Source: Symbiodinium natans
Taxonomy: Eukaryota; Sar; Dinophyceae; Suessiales; Symbiodiniaceae
Reading direction: 5' to 3'
Assembly (NCBI GenBank): GCA_905221605.1
Contig: CAJNDS010002270.1
Coordinates: forward strand, 348,435 to 412,434
Length of the DNA: 64,000 nt
Part shown: positions 30,821 through 43,098 of the stretch, in pieces
Position numbering within the stretch: position 1 is the first letter of the stretch
How the letters are laid out: every line of letters begins with the position of its first letter
Translations under genes and position numbers: made by a program
The notes under the pieces: model-generated
What the model was told of the DNA's origin: nothing
Databases searched by the model: none
The model's input: only the letters and a program-made list of their open reading frames with translations

Positions 30821-33800
30821 ATGGCATACATAGCAGATGAGATCAAAGCCCAGCGCTTCGACTTTGTCGATTATAAGGTGTCTGCTGACCAGAGAATATC
30901 CAGCGTGACTTGCCTGGTGTATCAGTTCCGCTGTGTTATGCATGATATATTTTGTTTCTGAAATGTTGCAGAACACATAAGGATGAAGACTACCACGATG
31001 AGTTGGCCTTGATGACATCGATGAAAGCATTCTCGCCATCATTTGGCACCAGGCTTTCAGGAGCCAACACATCTCAGTTCCAGTACTTGTCTGAGCACTT
31101 CAAGGATCACTTTGATCCCGAGCTCGTGGGAACATTTACACTGGCTTGCAACAAGCAGGGATTGCCCTTTGTTGCACCAGACGGCCTCCTGCCAAACCCG
31201 AGATTGGCAGCATGGAGACTCACCTAACTCATAGACAGAGTTCTGTTATGTAGTGTATGTCGTGAGAAGCCTTGTGTGTACTACACGTTTCCAGGTTTTT
31301 CAGGGAGGAGGCTTCATAGACCCTTTGGCAAGCTTGGGGTGCCTTAGGGAGCAGTGGGGTGTATTCGGGAACCTTGGGGTACATGTCTCCCTTGAACCCC
31401 TCTCTGTTAAGAACCCCGTGATACATGTTGCATGCAAACGAGGCAAGCGTTGAATACACTGCACCGGGAGATCCTGCTCGAAACAGTGGCATCCAAGAAA
31501 TGGTGCCTGTGACATGATGAAGCAATGTGCTTTTTGCACTGTCTCTGATGCTGTAGGTTTCCAAGCATGTTCTGTCGCAACGTGTGTAAAATCCTGCTTG
31601 CTTGCAAGGCAGAGTCGCAGTTTGATCAAGAAATTCATGGAGTCTGAGATCTCGATTCACTGGAATGATGTGGCTTCTTGGAGTGAGCACGTCATTGGCC
31701 GGGTTGGGGCAGATATCAAGTCAGAGGCCCAGAAGAAAATGCATCTTCTGGCTCCTTCTTCAAAAAAAGTAATTGCTTTATTGTTGTTGGGTTTGCTATT
31801 GTTTTATGTTGGCCAGCTTATGGCCATGGACTTGGGCCTATTGCAGGACGACCTTGCAGCCTTCCGGCACCTCCTGGAAATCAAGGGCAAGGAGGATGCA
31901 GCAACCGCTGCCTATGAGGAGAGTTTGAAGCTTCCAAGCGAGGTGGCCAAGAAGCGATCTGCTGATGTCCGTTTCCTTCTCAAAAACTATGACGCCGAGG
32001 ACTCACCATGCCTGTTGAGTTGCTGATTCGTCCATGTTCCACCTGTGAGACTGACATGGATGTGAATCACGCGATCTCCTTGGCGTCTTTCTTTCTAGTC
32101 TCCAGGCATTGGACATCTTGGCGGCATGGCGCTCTCGTGCTCATTTTGCCATTTGCAACAGTTTTCGTGAAAGCTGGATGGTGTGCAAGTCGATGGCACA
32201 GCTGAAGGGCAGGGTGGTGGATATGCCAGCGGACAACACTGTGCCTCATTTGAATTGCCTGTGCTTCTTGTGTGTGTGTGTGGCCTGTGTAGCTACATGT
32301 AAGTCCACAGAACCCATTAGACAAACAGTTGCTCAGGGCGCAGTGAAGATTTCGCTTCAGTCTGTGGCAATGAAGTCTGTCCTCGCCAAACTGGACACAA
32401 TATCAGTGAAGAACAACAAGATGACAGGGCCGACCAGGATTACAGCAGAACGTGTGGCAAAGACGGCAGAAGTCCTGGAGCAAGCATACATCTTCCTGGA
32501 AGCGGCGAAGTCGCGATACCAAACTGTTTGGGACGGTGTGCCCATTGCTGGCCAGATTTGGAGGCAGCACTTGTCAGCTTGCTTGTTGACTTATAAGAAG
32601 TCCTAACATTTGTGTGTTTCTAATCACCCGGCAAGGAAGATTCTTCGTGATGGCGACCATGGCATTTTGGCAAAGCTGGAAAGCTGGGTCGCGGCTCGCA
32701 GTGTCAATCCGAACGCTGAGCTCACTCACGAATTTGCGGCCATGATGGCTCAGTTGGAGAATCTCTGCCAGCACCCCCACTGTATGCATTTTAAGTTCCA
32801 CAGTCATCCTTGACCGTAGCAGGTTGGCAGGATGTGTTAATTTTGCATCAGCGTTCATGCCTGTGCAAAGGAGCGCCACAGAGGCAGTCAAGAAGGAGTC
32901 CCAGCGAAAAGCTGCTGAGCAAAAACGTTTGTTGGAAGAAGAAGAACAAAAGAAGAAGGAGGAGATGGCAAAGCTTGAAGCTGAAAGGGCTGAGCAGGAG
33001 ATATCATCAGCTTCGAGTGACTTTTGTGAAGTTGCAAAGACGTAAGTGTCTGTAGGATCTGCTTTCCCTCAGGAGCGGGAACATGCACAGAAGGAAGCTG
33101 ATGGCCAATTACAAATCGACAAGGCCCTGCTGGGACTGAGTGAAGTTGTGGCCAAGCCCGATGGGTTAGAGGAGGAAGACAACACCAAACCCGTGGCCGA
33201 ACCAGACCTTTCTGAAGAAGCGGTGTGCCACAAGAAGGCAAATGCAGTCTTCGACTCTGTGATTCAGCAGTACCTGGCAACGGATATCCTTCCTGCCGAG
33301 GCTGAAGTTTACGTTTCCTCATCAATGATTTTTTAAAATACTTAACTGAAGTCCACCACATGCAGAAAACCCATTTTTCCTTTGCAGGTCAGAAACAAGG
33401 GCCGCAAGCTGTGGTTGCTGCCAGCAGTGACCCAACACCGTGGCCCACACTTGCTGACCAAAAGCTTCCAAGCTGCACAGTGGTAGAGATTGGTCCAACA
33501 TGACATTCTCAGGCATTTCTGATTCGTTGCTTCTCTGGGATGAGGCGTCCCACCTTTGCGAGCCAGTCGAGTCATGTGGGCAGAAGCGATGGCTGCGGGT
33601 GATGTCTTCATTGTTCTCATGGGTCATGATCCTGCTGGAGAGCAGGACTGCAAAGTACAGCTTCAAAAGGCGTTCCCCGTCAAGGAGAAAAACTTGGAGT
33701 TGATTTTCCTGAGCCCACTCAGGTGCCTTTGCAATGGCAGAAAAAGTAATGTAGACTTCCAACACTATGCTCTGACGACAGATCTTCTTCAAGGTACACA

Positions 33801-34625
33801 GCTCGCTCTCACCTAGACAACAATAGTTTTCGACAACAACAGCAGCTTCATACACCCCTGAAATCTCAGCTTCATGGAACCTTTAGCTGTCGTGGTTCTG
33901 GGGGAGGGGGGGTGGGTTGCCCTGAAAAGGCCGATTGTCCAAAGTTGTGGCAAATCGGGTGTCTACGTGGAGTACATGCTCCTGGGCTATGTGAATGGCT
34001 GGGAAGCCGGGACTGACAGTGATTTGGACACGATGGTGGACAGGCTGGCGGCTATCACATGTGTCCATGGTGTCTCCTGTTCGCAGTACTTGACTCCTAA
34101 ATTTCTGTGTTCCTGAAGTGTGATTTCTTGAGGTTGTTCACATGCTTTCATAAACTTAGATCACAACATACTAAGGTTGATTCCGTGACCTGTGTGGATC
34201 TGCGTCGGCAGTGCTGCGAATGCGCCTCCGAAGGTGATATCCGGGTGTGCAAGCTGTGGACATCCATCCAAGTGAACAGAGGCCAACCACAGCCCCAACT
34301 CACAAACATCGGTGATGATGCTGAGCTGCTAGCTATGCTGTTGGGTAGTGCTTGTTGGGATGTTTTTCATGGACGGAAAACCACAGCATGTTTTTTATAG
34401 CGTTTGCTCCAGCCAAACCCCAGGCTGGATTTGGACACCACCACCATGGAGCCGCATGACGTGAAAAAAGGCAATGCGCACCGATACGGCCATGCAACCG
34501 AGTTTTGGCTGCAGATCCTCAGCAGTCTGTGTCCCCGATCCGTGGTTGTCCCAGTGGCCTGGGGATCCGAACCTGGTCTACTGGCTGCTGTGCTTTTTGT
34601 TTGCAGTGATCCTGACATAGTTTGA
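30821..34625 (+). CDS. Large multi-exon gene, unknown function, with coiled coil
   Basis: The start could be the ATG at 30821 (MAYIADEIKAQRFDFVDYK). Further exon candidates in order: about 30972-31227 (KDEDYHDELALMTSMKAFSP ... FACNK-type, ending RLAAWRLT); about 31610-31770 (SLIKKFMESEISIHWNDVAS); 31848-32026 (DDLAAFRHLLEIKGKEDAAT); about 32105-32240 (LDILAAWRSRAHFAICNSFR); about 32320-32606 (KISLQSVAMKSVLAKLDTIS); 32636-32780 (LRDGDHGILAKLESWVAARS); 32860-33040 (a Lys/Glu coiled coil, KKESQRKAAEQKRLLEEEEQ); 33073-33336 (KALLGLSEVVAKPDGLEEED); about 33560-33800; 33880-34080; about 34200-34370; and about 34440-34620. All are on one strand with AG-preceded starts. No domain is recognised except the coiled coil. 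It may be more than one gene. Confidence 0.45.
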
Positions 34626-34739
34626 ACGAGGCCTTCAGGTTTAAGGTTCTGGCTTTGGGCCTAGGCGGTTTGGGGCTGAGGGGTGTTTAGTGTTTTTTTT
34701 TTTAGGGGTTTGTTGTTTAGAAATTGTCTTGGGGTTGGG

Positions 34740-34988
34740 ATATGTTTACAGGTTTCAGACTTTGACAGTTTGGTGTTGGCGGTGTTGAGGCTGAAGCACC
34801 ATGACGAGCAGCTTTCCCGGGCAATGCCAGCCAACGTTGTGTTCCTGCCTGTTGCAGACCCAATGGCCTTGCCAAGCGATGAGAAGATGCTGCGGTCTGC
34901 ACACAATGAGGTGACTTGCTTGTCCTCAGCGCGCAACTGTTATGCAGCTGCCAAGTGGGAGAAGCTGTGCCTACGCTGCTCCCAATGA
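34740..34988 (+). CDS. Exon-like frame, unknown product
   Basis: After an acceptor (TTTACAG) the frame reads VSDFDSLVLAVLRLKHHDEQ then LSRAMPANVVFLPVADPMAL and ends at TGA 34986-34988. It has a good protein-like composition and is probably the 3' exon of the gene upstream. Confidence 0.4.
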   Translation: MCLQVSDFDSLVLAVLRLKHHDEQLSRAMPANVVFLPVADPMALPSDEKMLRSAHNEVTCLSSARNCYAAAKWEKLCLRCSQ

Positions 34989-35128
34989 GTGCTGACGTGT
35001 TGCTATTTGCAAGATTGGTAAGAAGCCTTGGTCTTGGAGTGATGACACCTGGGAGTTTAGGCAGGTTTAAAGGTTTATGATTCAAAGCTTAGAGGATAGC
35101 CTGTGCACGAAGGTTGGAGCTCAAGAAG

Positions 35129-36782
35129 ATGGTTGGCCAGGCATCTGGAGCATCGTCATCACCGAGAAAGGCTGGCCAGGATGGGAGGCAGGATCTTCGG
35201 CAGCTGAGCAGCCATCCATCCGACAACGGGTCGGCTGAGCCTGTTCCATGGCTGATCAAGGTGCACAGGGGTCAATCAGGTCATTGTTCTTGAGGGTTCC
35301 GTCGGTGTACTTCTAGGCATTACTCCTGCAAACCTCACTAGTTCCCAGCATGGACCTTCTGGGTGAAGGCCCATTCCATGAAAGGTGACAGACACAGTGG
35401 ATATCCCACTGCTCTCAACGGTCGTGCGAGAAGATAGTGATTGCGAGGACGAGGAAGACCCCAACCAGACCAGTTCCTGCATAGATTCTGCGACTACTAG
35501 CCGCAGAAATTTCCTGGCGATGGAAAGATATGGCCTTAACATTGTCTCCACAGCGTCCGCAGTAGGTCTCATGCTGGTTGCCGAGAAGCAGTCATGTAGC
35601 TGCAGCAGAAACATGTTTAAACCAATTCTGTGTGGGTTGAACATATTTTGGTGCTGTTTTGAGGACTTCCAGTTTCCAACCTCAAGCGAGGACATCTAAA
35701 TTGCAAGTGCAGGTTAGTTTGACAGCCAAGGCTGAAGAAAGGCACAAAGATTCCAATCAAGGGCCCGATTTTCAGGACATGGGAAGACTTGCAAGACTTT
35801 TTGGCGGATAATGGCGGCATGGCAGAGAGGGTATTCTCAGTGGAAGCCTTCGAAGGCGACACGCCGCGAGGCAACTTTTTCCAGGTCGCCACAGGACTAT
35901 GTGGCTTCATCAACCACTTCAGTGGACGCCTAGTCAGGCCGAACGCCTCCGTGAAAGTTCACCACGAGAATGGAGCCGCAGATGGCATGCTCATGGTGCA
36001 GCTTGACTGCATGAGGCAGTGTGAGAGGATCTTTGCAGCACATTCCTGACTGTGGCAGCACTACTCTCAGGCACTTGGACAAACAGGTGCCCAAAGGGGG
36101 TGAAATCACGCTGGACTACGGCAATGTGTGGTTCACATGCCAGCCTTTGCCACCCAAAGTCCCGAAGCCCAGGGCCAAACGCAAGGCAAGACAGTTACAT
36201 GCTTTGTGGGTTCAGCGGTCCCTGGGTGTTCAGTGTTCCTGTTTTCAGGGTGTCAAGGCTTTGCAGGCCTGAAGCTTTGATGTTGCTTGGGTTTAAGACT
36301 CAAAGTTATGGGGGTTTCTTGAACGGTTAGGCCACAAGCACTGTGCCGTGGTGTCCATCGCACAAAGTCCATGGTCGAGGTAGATTTGCGACATGTGCCT
36401 CCTGGAAGGCCAAGAGTGCAAAGCCACCATCACCAAAGGAAACCTTGGAGGATGAAGAGGATCCCACCAGGAAGGACAAGGAGGCCAGGAGTGACACTTG
36501 GCTTTCTTCTGGGTTGCACTTTGGACTTTAACCGCTTGGGTTTGTGAGTACAAACTACAAGAAAGGCAAAAGCGTTAAAATGTTAAGATGGTGTTTTCTT
36601 GGTCACCCAAGGATGACAAAGACATGCCTGAGGATGAGGCATCGGATGAGGCTGAGGATCAGGCCATGACCGCGGTGGGCATCGATGACTCGGACTTTGA
36701 CAACCCGTCGCACAAGCGCAGGCGCATCGCAGCACTACGAGAGCCAGGGCTCGATGACAAGGATGTGAAGCTTGAGCCGTGA
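35129..36782 (+). CDS. SET-domain protein (putative protein lysine methyltransferase), multi-exon
   Basis: A possible start is the ATG at 35129 (MVGQASGASSSPRKAGQDGR). The SET domain is split: exon 35726 to about 36020 reads LKKGTKIPIKGPIFRTWEDL, then FSVEAFEGDTPRGNFFQVAT, then the conserved GFINHFSGRLVRPNASVKV, which corresponds to the family's NHSCxPN motif. After an intron of only about 50 nt, the exon from about 36072 reads LDKQVPKGGEITLDYGNVWF, matching the GEELTYDYG motif near the domain end. Both the S-adenosylmethionine/substrate-binding Asn-His pair and the Tyr are present, although the family's NHSC is NHFS here. The 3' exon (about 36604-36782) is acidic, then basic (SHKRRRIAAL), and ends with LDDKDVKLEP-TGA. 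SET enzymes methylate lysines on histones or other proteins, and the target cannot be told from sequence. Confidence 0.7.
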
Positions 36783-37273
36783 ATCATGGTCAGGGATTAT
36801 CCACAGTGCAGCAAGGTAGTACATCCAGATGTGATAACATGTCATGAATCAAACACGCTGCTCATCATCCTGCAGCCTCAAATCAGGTGTTTGGACTAGC
36901 CTTGCTGCGCACTAGCATTTTGGTTCACAGAAAGGCACAGTCCGTGCTGTTTAAACATTTGCCATTTCGCCACACGATCGAGGCAGGTGTTCACAACGAT
37001 CGTCGGTTGGACTGCCGGTCGAAGAACACACGCAGGTGTGAAAAGCGTCGACAAGGCATGGCTTACCAGACTTTACAAGCTAATTAAAGGCTTAGAAGGG
37101 TTGAGAATCATGTTTAGGCTTAACTTCACTGACACACTTGAGATCCTAGGATTAAGGGTTGGGGGCTTGGAGGATAGGGTCTAAGGGTTCGTTCACACAG
37201 CTGACTTTGTTTGAATGGTTGCCATTTCCGATCAGGCCACCTTGTAGATTCTGTGGCCCGGTTCTGTGCCAGG
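36783..37273. other. Short intergenic region between SET gene and methyltransferase-like gene
   Basis: About 490 bp with no supported exon. It may contain the promoter of the downstream gene. No TATA-like signal stands out, as expected of dinoflagellate genes. Confidence 0.4.
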
Positions 37274-39263
37274 ATGGCCGTAGCTAGGCGTTCTTGCTAT
37301 TGCTTTCTGCCTGGGTGCAAGATGTGTGCTGGCAACGTGTCGGAGGTCCGTCCAGTGACACCAGCCAATCGCAAGCACCAGGCGAAGGACAGTGCTGCAA
37401 CAGACCCTGCACCCATGGCAAAACCAGATGGCCACAAAAACCAGAAGTCGGCAACGGATGCTTCAGCTGCACAGGCTGCTCAGCCCTGCTTCTGCTTTTT
37501 GCCCACCTGCGAGCTGTGTGAAACCAGGAAGGCATCTACGTCACAGAGTGTCAAGCGAAAATCTTCCAAGATGGATGCGCCGGCAACAAGATGCTCTTGC
37601 GACTTGCCCACCTGCAAGCTCTGTCAGGCAAAGCTTGTGAAGGTCGAGCATCCAAAGCCTTCACCACTTCCGAGTTCAGCTGACAGTCTGCAGTGCGAGG
37701 GCAAGGCTGCTGTTCTTGGCTGCAATGGTTTTGTGCACAAGATGTCAGGAACACAAGTCACTGAGAAGGTGTTCATGGAGTGCTGTGCTGGGACCTGCCG
37801 CTTGTCCAGCAGCATGGCTGAGCGAGGGATTCCAACGCAATCTTGGGAGATAGCACGCAGCCAGGCTGAGGACACCCAAGCCACACTCAGAGATCTTAGT
37901 GTTCGGGGTTCACACTATTTGTTTGAAAACATTGCTTCTTTGTGTTTAGGGTCTAGGGTCAGGGTTCAGGGTTCAATTGCGGGTTCTGCTTTGTGTGTTG
38001 AATGTTCCCCTGTGGCTAGAGGTTCAGGGTGGATCGGGTCAATTCACTGTTCCACCTTGTGTGTTTCGTGTGACAGTGAGATTTCAAAGAAAATTCAGTC
38101 CTCAGGGTTTAGGGCCCGAGGTTGTCAATGTTTTGGGTGGCTCAAGATTCGGCACAACTTCACTCACCGACCTCCAGTCGAATTAATTGAGCGTCGGGTT
38201 TTGGGGCCAGCGGTTTCTATTCCTAAATTTGGGATGTTGTATTGTTAGGCGGAAGGGCTTACTTACATCTAACAAATAATCTTTTGTAGTTCGTAGTTCT
38301 GCAACCTTTTAACATGATCCCTGAGGATGTTCTCTTGCCAGCCAATGTGAAGCTCATCAGCAAGATGGTTTGCGATGCTGCTCTGCTCATGCTCTGGATT
38401 TCTATTCCCTGCTCATCTTGGTCCATGGCTCGCCGTGGCAAACCACGCAAGCCAGGCAAGAAAGGCGGGTTTCCGGAGCGGATCAGGAGCATGGAGCAGC
38501 CTTGGGGTCTCAGTGGCTGGGCAGGCCAGTGGAACAATTTGCATTGTTTTGCTTGTTTGTTCTGGTTGAAAGTTCATGTTTTATATTCACAAGGTGTGGT
38601 TGTTTGTCGTGTTTGGTGAGGCCAGTGCCGAGTCAAGGGAAGGGGGTGTTATGTGTTCTTAACCGCAACAAACCATTGTGGGGGAACCACCGCTGGGATT
38701 GTAAGGCAACCTGTCGCCGACCATGTCTGCAAAGCTCGAGGCTGGAAACGTGCTTGCGAGATGGGCCATTCAGATGATCCAGCTCTGTTTGCAACACAGT
38801 GTTCCAGTGGCACTGGAGAATCCCAAGCGCAGCTATCTCTGGAAGATTCCAGAACTGGCGAAGCTGCTGTAGCTCAAGAAGCTGGTTCAGTACATTTTTG
38901 AATGCTATTTTTGGGATAGGACTGCTGTCATCATTGGTGTAGTTTAGACTACACAGGCAGCACAAGCGCGCAGCGGTCTTTGTCGTCGACCATTGCCAGT
39001 ACCACACCGCAGCTCCCGTGCACAACTTCAAGAAATCGACCATGGTGGCGACATGGAACTGTAAATACTTTTCCCTGGATGAGGTCATGCTGACCTGCCA
39101 TGGTTGTAAATGTACAAAGACAGGTGAAGTGCACATGAAGTTGTCAGGACTGCAGCCTGCAGCTGAAGGCAGGAAGAAGCTGGGCTGGTGGACTTCGCAT
39201 GGGGCCGCTTATCCATGGCAGTTTTGCCAAAAGTTTGCAGTGAAGATGTCAGGGCAACATTAG
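37274..39263 (+). CDS. Cytosine-methyltransferase-like protein with triple Cys-rich N-terminus
   Basis: The ATG at 37274 opens MAVARRSCYCFLPGCKMC. The pattern C-x-C-x-L-P-x-C-x2-C occurs three times (about 37295, 37486, 37599), spaced like small zinc-binding modules. Then, in the order seen in C5-methyltransferases: a motif-I-like FMECCAGTCRLSSSMAERG (about 37770), an exon with SIPCSSWSMARRGKPRK (about 38400, resembling the catalytic Pro-Cys motif IV), VPVALENPKRSYLW (about 38805-38850, resembling the ENV motif VI), and a last exon (about 38946-39263) with DHCQYHTAAPVHNFKKSTMV, then CKCTKTGEVHMKLSG and AAYPWQFCQKFAVKM, ending at TAG. The frame changes between blocks, consistent with introns. 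The family is recalled from dinoflagellate genomes, where such enzymes are also linked to retroelements. Activity on DNA is inference. The motif-I Gly pattern (AGTC) and the ENP instead of ENV are atypical. Confidence 0.6.
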
Positions 39264-40746
39264 CTATGTAGACATTCGACAGGATGAACAAATCCCGGTG
39301 ACATATTTTCTGGCTTGATCAAGGTCTGCCTAGCTAATGTTGCCAAACAGCACACACCCGTGCTGTAATCGAAGGGCTTTCAGGGGTTTGGTCCACGTTC
39401 CGGTGCACGGTCAGCTGCTTAAGCAGCCCGACAAAGAAATACAGTCACCGAACTATTCATCTGAAGCCAAAGGCCAGCTTCCCAAGATCATTTAAGATTA
39501 AGATCCGCGGAACATATTCATGCAATCGAAAGGCCGTGGCGAGGTAGGGTATAAGGTGGGCCTTGAACCCTAAGCCCAAAACCCTTAACTCTGAGCCCTG
39601 TGCCTTAAGGCCTAACATCAAGGCACTAATTGCAAAGCATCTTTACAAACGTTGAATCGCAAGTCGTGTCATGACCGCTTGCACATTGCATTTTGCTGGG
39701 GAAGTGTTTCAAGTCAGGACCACTCATGCAATGTTTTGCTGCCGCTGCAGAAGCCAGTGTCTGTTTGTTGTCCTTGTTTGTGTGTGTGTGTGTGTGTTAT
39801 GTTTCAGATTGCACCTGAGCCTGTGCCAGAGGATTGATCATTGCAAGGGACCACCTTAGTTCTTGTTGCAAATCACCAAGGACCTGCCTGTCGTGTTTTG
39901 GTGCTTTGTCGGACCCTGGTCACTTTCTGGTGTGCAATGAAGACTTCTTAAGTGACATGAATATCCTGCAGAATGCACAGTATCAGCACCAGATTGGACG
40001 AAGCCATGATGACGTGTCTCACAATGATGGCAACATCTTGTAGGCAGCCGATCGTGTATGCCATATGTTCATTAGACAACGCAGGATGATTGGCAGGCGA
40101 CCTACAGGTTGTTGCAGAGCAGCCAAGAACATCTGATGTTCTTTTGGGGGTTTGTGGGGCAGCTCACTTTCATGTCTGCATCCACTGCTTGATTAGAGCA
40201 TTTGAATCCTAAACCCACCAGATCATTATGCTCGAGGAATGCAATCATGGCAAGACGTGTGTGTCCAGTGAGGCAGTGTTTGTGAGCTGCAAAAGCTGGA
40301 GAGCCAGCCCAGAAAGTTGGCGTGCAAGGCTTGAACGAAGCACGGCCAGCAAAAGTCTTGTGCGCCATAGGAGGCAGGTGTGTGTCAAGCTCAGGCCGGT
40401 TGTTCTCATGCTGTAGAGGTCACGTCGACATCCGTGGCACATCTGGCTTGAGGTAATGACAGCCGGTGCTGATTGACAGTAAGTTTGATGGCAGGACAGC
40501 AACACTGTAGAATGAAAACATCCGGCATGAACAGCTTTAAATTGTATCGGTTCTGGGGCCTAGGTTGAAAGTTGGGGTTGGTTTGGGTGAGACCATTAGA
40601 ACATGGAGGTGCTACTCATAGAAAGGCGAAACGCACAAAGCACTGCAAGTTGCTTTGACAATTAGGCCTTGAGGATCAAGGGTTTAGGGGTTTCAGTTTA
40701 CAGTTTCCACTATCGCATCACTGCACCCATAGGGACATTAGGTGCC
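39264..40746. other. Intergenic or intronic region
   Basis: Unique sequence with a GT microsatellite at about 39778-39798. Weak exon candidates only: about 40209-40416 (EECNHGKTCVSSEAVFVSCK, then RASPESWRARLERSTASKSL). Nothing else is supported. Confidence 0.4.
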
Positions 40747-41511
40747 ATGGAGCCTACAATGCTGGAGACATCACTCTTCCTGAGGGATGGCACTGCACTG
40801 CCTCTTGCATTGAAGGCATGGCCGAAATCAGGGCCTCAAGGTCAATTTTTGCTTTGGGAAATGCGACGGTTGTTGCCATTGGCCGGCTATGAGACAAAGT
40901 CACATCGAACAAAGGTCTGCAACATCATACGGGGACAGTTTGAAAAATGGGAGGCGCTCATGACATGGCTGGGCTGGTCAGTGGCGGATCTGTTTGAACA
41001 GAATCCCGAGAGTGGTGTTGCAACCAAAGGGATGCTGGCACTGGTGGCCTATTGGTCGGAAACACGACGAGATTCCAGTTTGAGGCACAGATGCAGCACA
41101 CTTGGCACCACAATCCTTCAAGCTGCAATCCATCAAGGGGAGTTTTTCCAGATGTTGAAGCCACTGCTTCAGCCTACACTGCCTGAAAAGGAACTTTGCA
41201 CAACGTTGCCCAACAGCAACGGCGAGTGCGCGTGCTGGCAGTCACAAAAGGCTTGGCTGCAGGATGAGTGGGAACGACTCGGCCATGCACCGCGACACCC
41301 CCATGCAGAAGCTTGGAAGATTGTTTCTGGGTTGTTTGGTGAGGCGAACTGTGGCACAACTGGCCAGGTGGCTGGCCGGCTGCTTACCCAGCTTGCAGAC
41401 CTCATCCACGAGAATTTTGACCGTGCCTCGGTTGTGAACTGGTTGTTGACACACTTTCAGGGGTGGAATGCCAGCCCTGTTTGCAAAACACAAGTGCTGC
41501 AGATGAATTAA
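40747..41511 (+). CDS. Uncharacterised protein or long exon, 254 codons
   Basis: The longest clean non-repetitive frame of the island, ATG 40747 to TAA 41509-41511. It begins MEPTMLETSLFLRDGTALPL and contains helical segments (RGQFEKWEALMTWLGWSVAD; GRLLTQLADLIHENFDRASV) and a Cys pair in GECACW. There is no signal peptide or recognised domain. The exons downstream read in the same direction, so it may be the first exon of the long gene continuing to 49.4 kb. Confidence 0.55.
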   Translation: MEPTMLETSLFLRDGTALPLALKAWPKSGPQGQFLLWEMRRLLPLAGYETKSHRTKVCNIIRGQFEKWEALMTWLGWSVADLFEQNPESGVATKGMLALVAYWSETRRDSSLRHRCSTLGTTILQAAIHQGEFFQMLKPLLQPTLPEKELCTTLPNSNGECACWQSQKAWLQDEWERLGHAPRHPHAEAWKIVSGLFGEANCGTTGQVAGRLLTQLADLIHENFDRASVVNWLLTHFQGWNASPVCKTQVLQMN

Positions 41512-41739
41512 TTTGACACAACTTGAGAAAACTTAGGTTGGAAGGCGAAGAATTTCCTGAAGTCTCAGCATCTTCATCTCTTTGGCAGCAGGAAGCGGCG
41601 AAGGCAGGTAGTTGTTTGCAGCCAGGGGGGTCCTAACTTGTGCAAACCAGAAGGCCTGAACACGCCAAACTGAATCATACTGTGGGACTGTCTGGCATGT
41701 TTGTGCCAGTAACACAGGCGATAGGGCAGGCAGCTCACG

Positions 41740-42120
41740 AGGGCAAACTCATGTGGCGAGGACAGACCCTCACTTCCGGGAGCAAGTTATGGATTCAGCT
41801 GCTTCGAGAAATCTCGATGGTCCTGGAAAGACATCTGGGTGGGTGGAAGCTGATTTGGCCAAGCTTCGAAACGGCTCACTGGCAATCTTCACGAAACCCA
41901 CCACAATTTCTATCGCTTATGATGCAGCCAGCATTGGGAAGCCATCCAAGGAGTTTTGTGTCTTTCACCAGTTCTCCTTCCAGCACGATGCAAATGTTCT
42001 TCTTCCACCGCAGAATCTCCAGGCGCTGGCAGCCAGGCAGGCAACACCTGCAGATTGGAAAGAGCAGCCAATTACAGCTGCTGGTGAAGACCCAAGCAAG
42101 TTTGCAACCAAAGAGGTTGG
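41740..42120 (+). CDS. Exon-like frame, unknown
   Basis: The frame reads DPHFREQVMDSAASRNLDGP, then KTSGWVEADLAKLRNGSLAI, then KEFCVFHQFSFQHDANVLLP and ends KFATKE before a GTTGG donor-like site at about 42115. The following 800 bp is TAG-repeat intron. Family unknown. Confidence 0.45.
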
Positions 42121-42169
42121 AGGGGTACTTCAAAGTCGGCGTTTCACTCTTTTCATTGTATTAGGCCCT

Positions 42170-42550
<381 letters not shown>

Positions 42551-42659
42551 ATTCTTATTGGCGGTAGCAGTAATAATCATAGTAGTAGCAGTGAAACGAT
42601 GAAAAAGAGCTCAGATCACGAGACCCTACCTGAAAAATCAAGAGCAAGGACAGTTTTTG

Positions 42660-42716
42660 GAGGGGGGGGGGTAGAGGGGGGGGGGGCGGGTGGGCGGGAG
42701 GGGGGGGGGGAGGGAG
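42660..42716 (+). repeat. G-rich tract
   Basis: Several G runs of 6-10 nt split by single bases, then a C-rich stretch 30 bp further. Possible G-quadruplex or low-quality sequence. Confidence 0.85.
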
Positions 42717-42821
42717 TTTCCCAAAGGGAATAGCCCTTTCAACAGCCCCCCCCCACCCCCTCCCAAAGTCTTGCTGGTGTGGTCTCGGGTTGCTTCTGGA
42801 CTCTTTTTTTGATACGCAGAA

Positions 42822-42915
42822 ATAGTAGCAGTAGTAGCAGTAGTAGTAGTAGTAGTAGTAGTAGTAGCAGTAGTAGTAGTTGTAGTAGTAGTTGTAGTAG
42901 TAGTAGTACTAGCAG
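42822..42915. repeat. (TAG)n microsatellite, tract 2
   Basis: A second AGTAGT tract, 270 bp after the first and probably once continuous with it. Confidence 0.9.
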
Positions 42916-43098
42916 TACATTGCAGGGTACAGGGTTTCAGGGGTTTGGGCTTGAAGTTTTCCAGATTTCGGGTTTCAAGTGTTGAACGCCCGGGTTTAGG
43001 GTTTAGGGTCGTAGCAGTAAGGCGGCCAAGGCTGGGAGTTTTGTGGGTCTAAGATGGCAGGGGCTGGAAATTAATAGCCGATTCAGTTTATTCCATGA

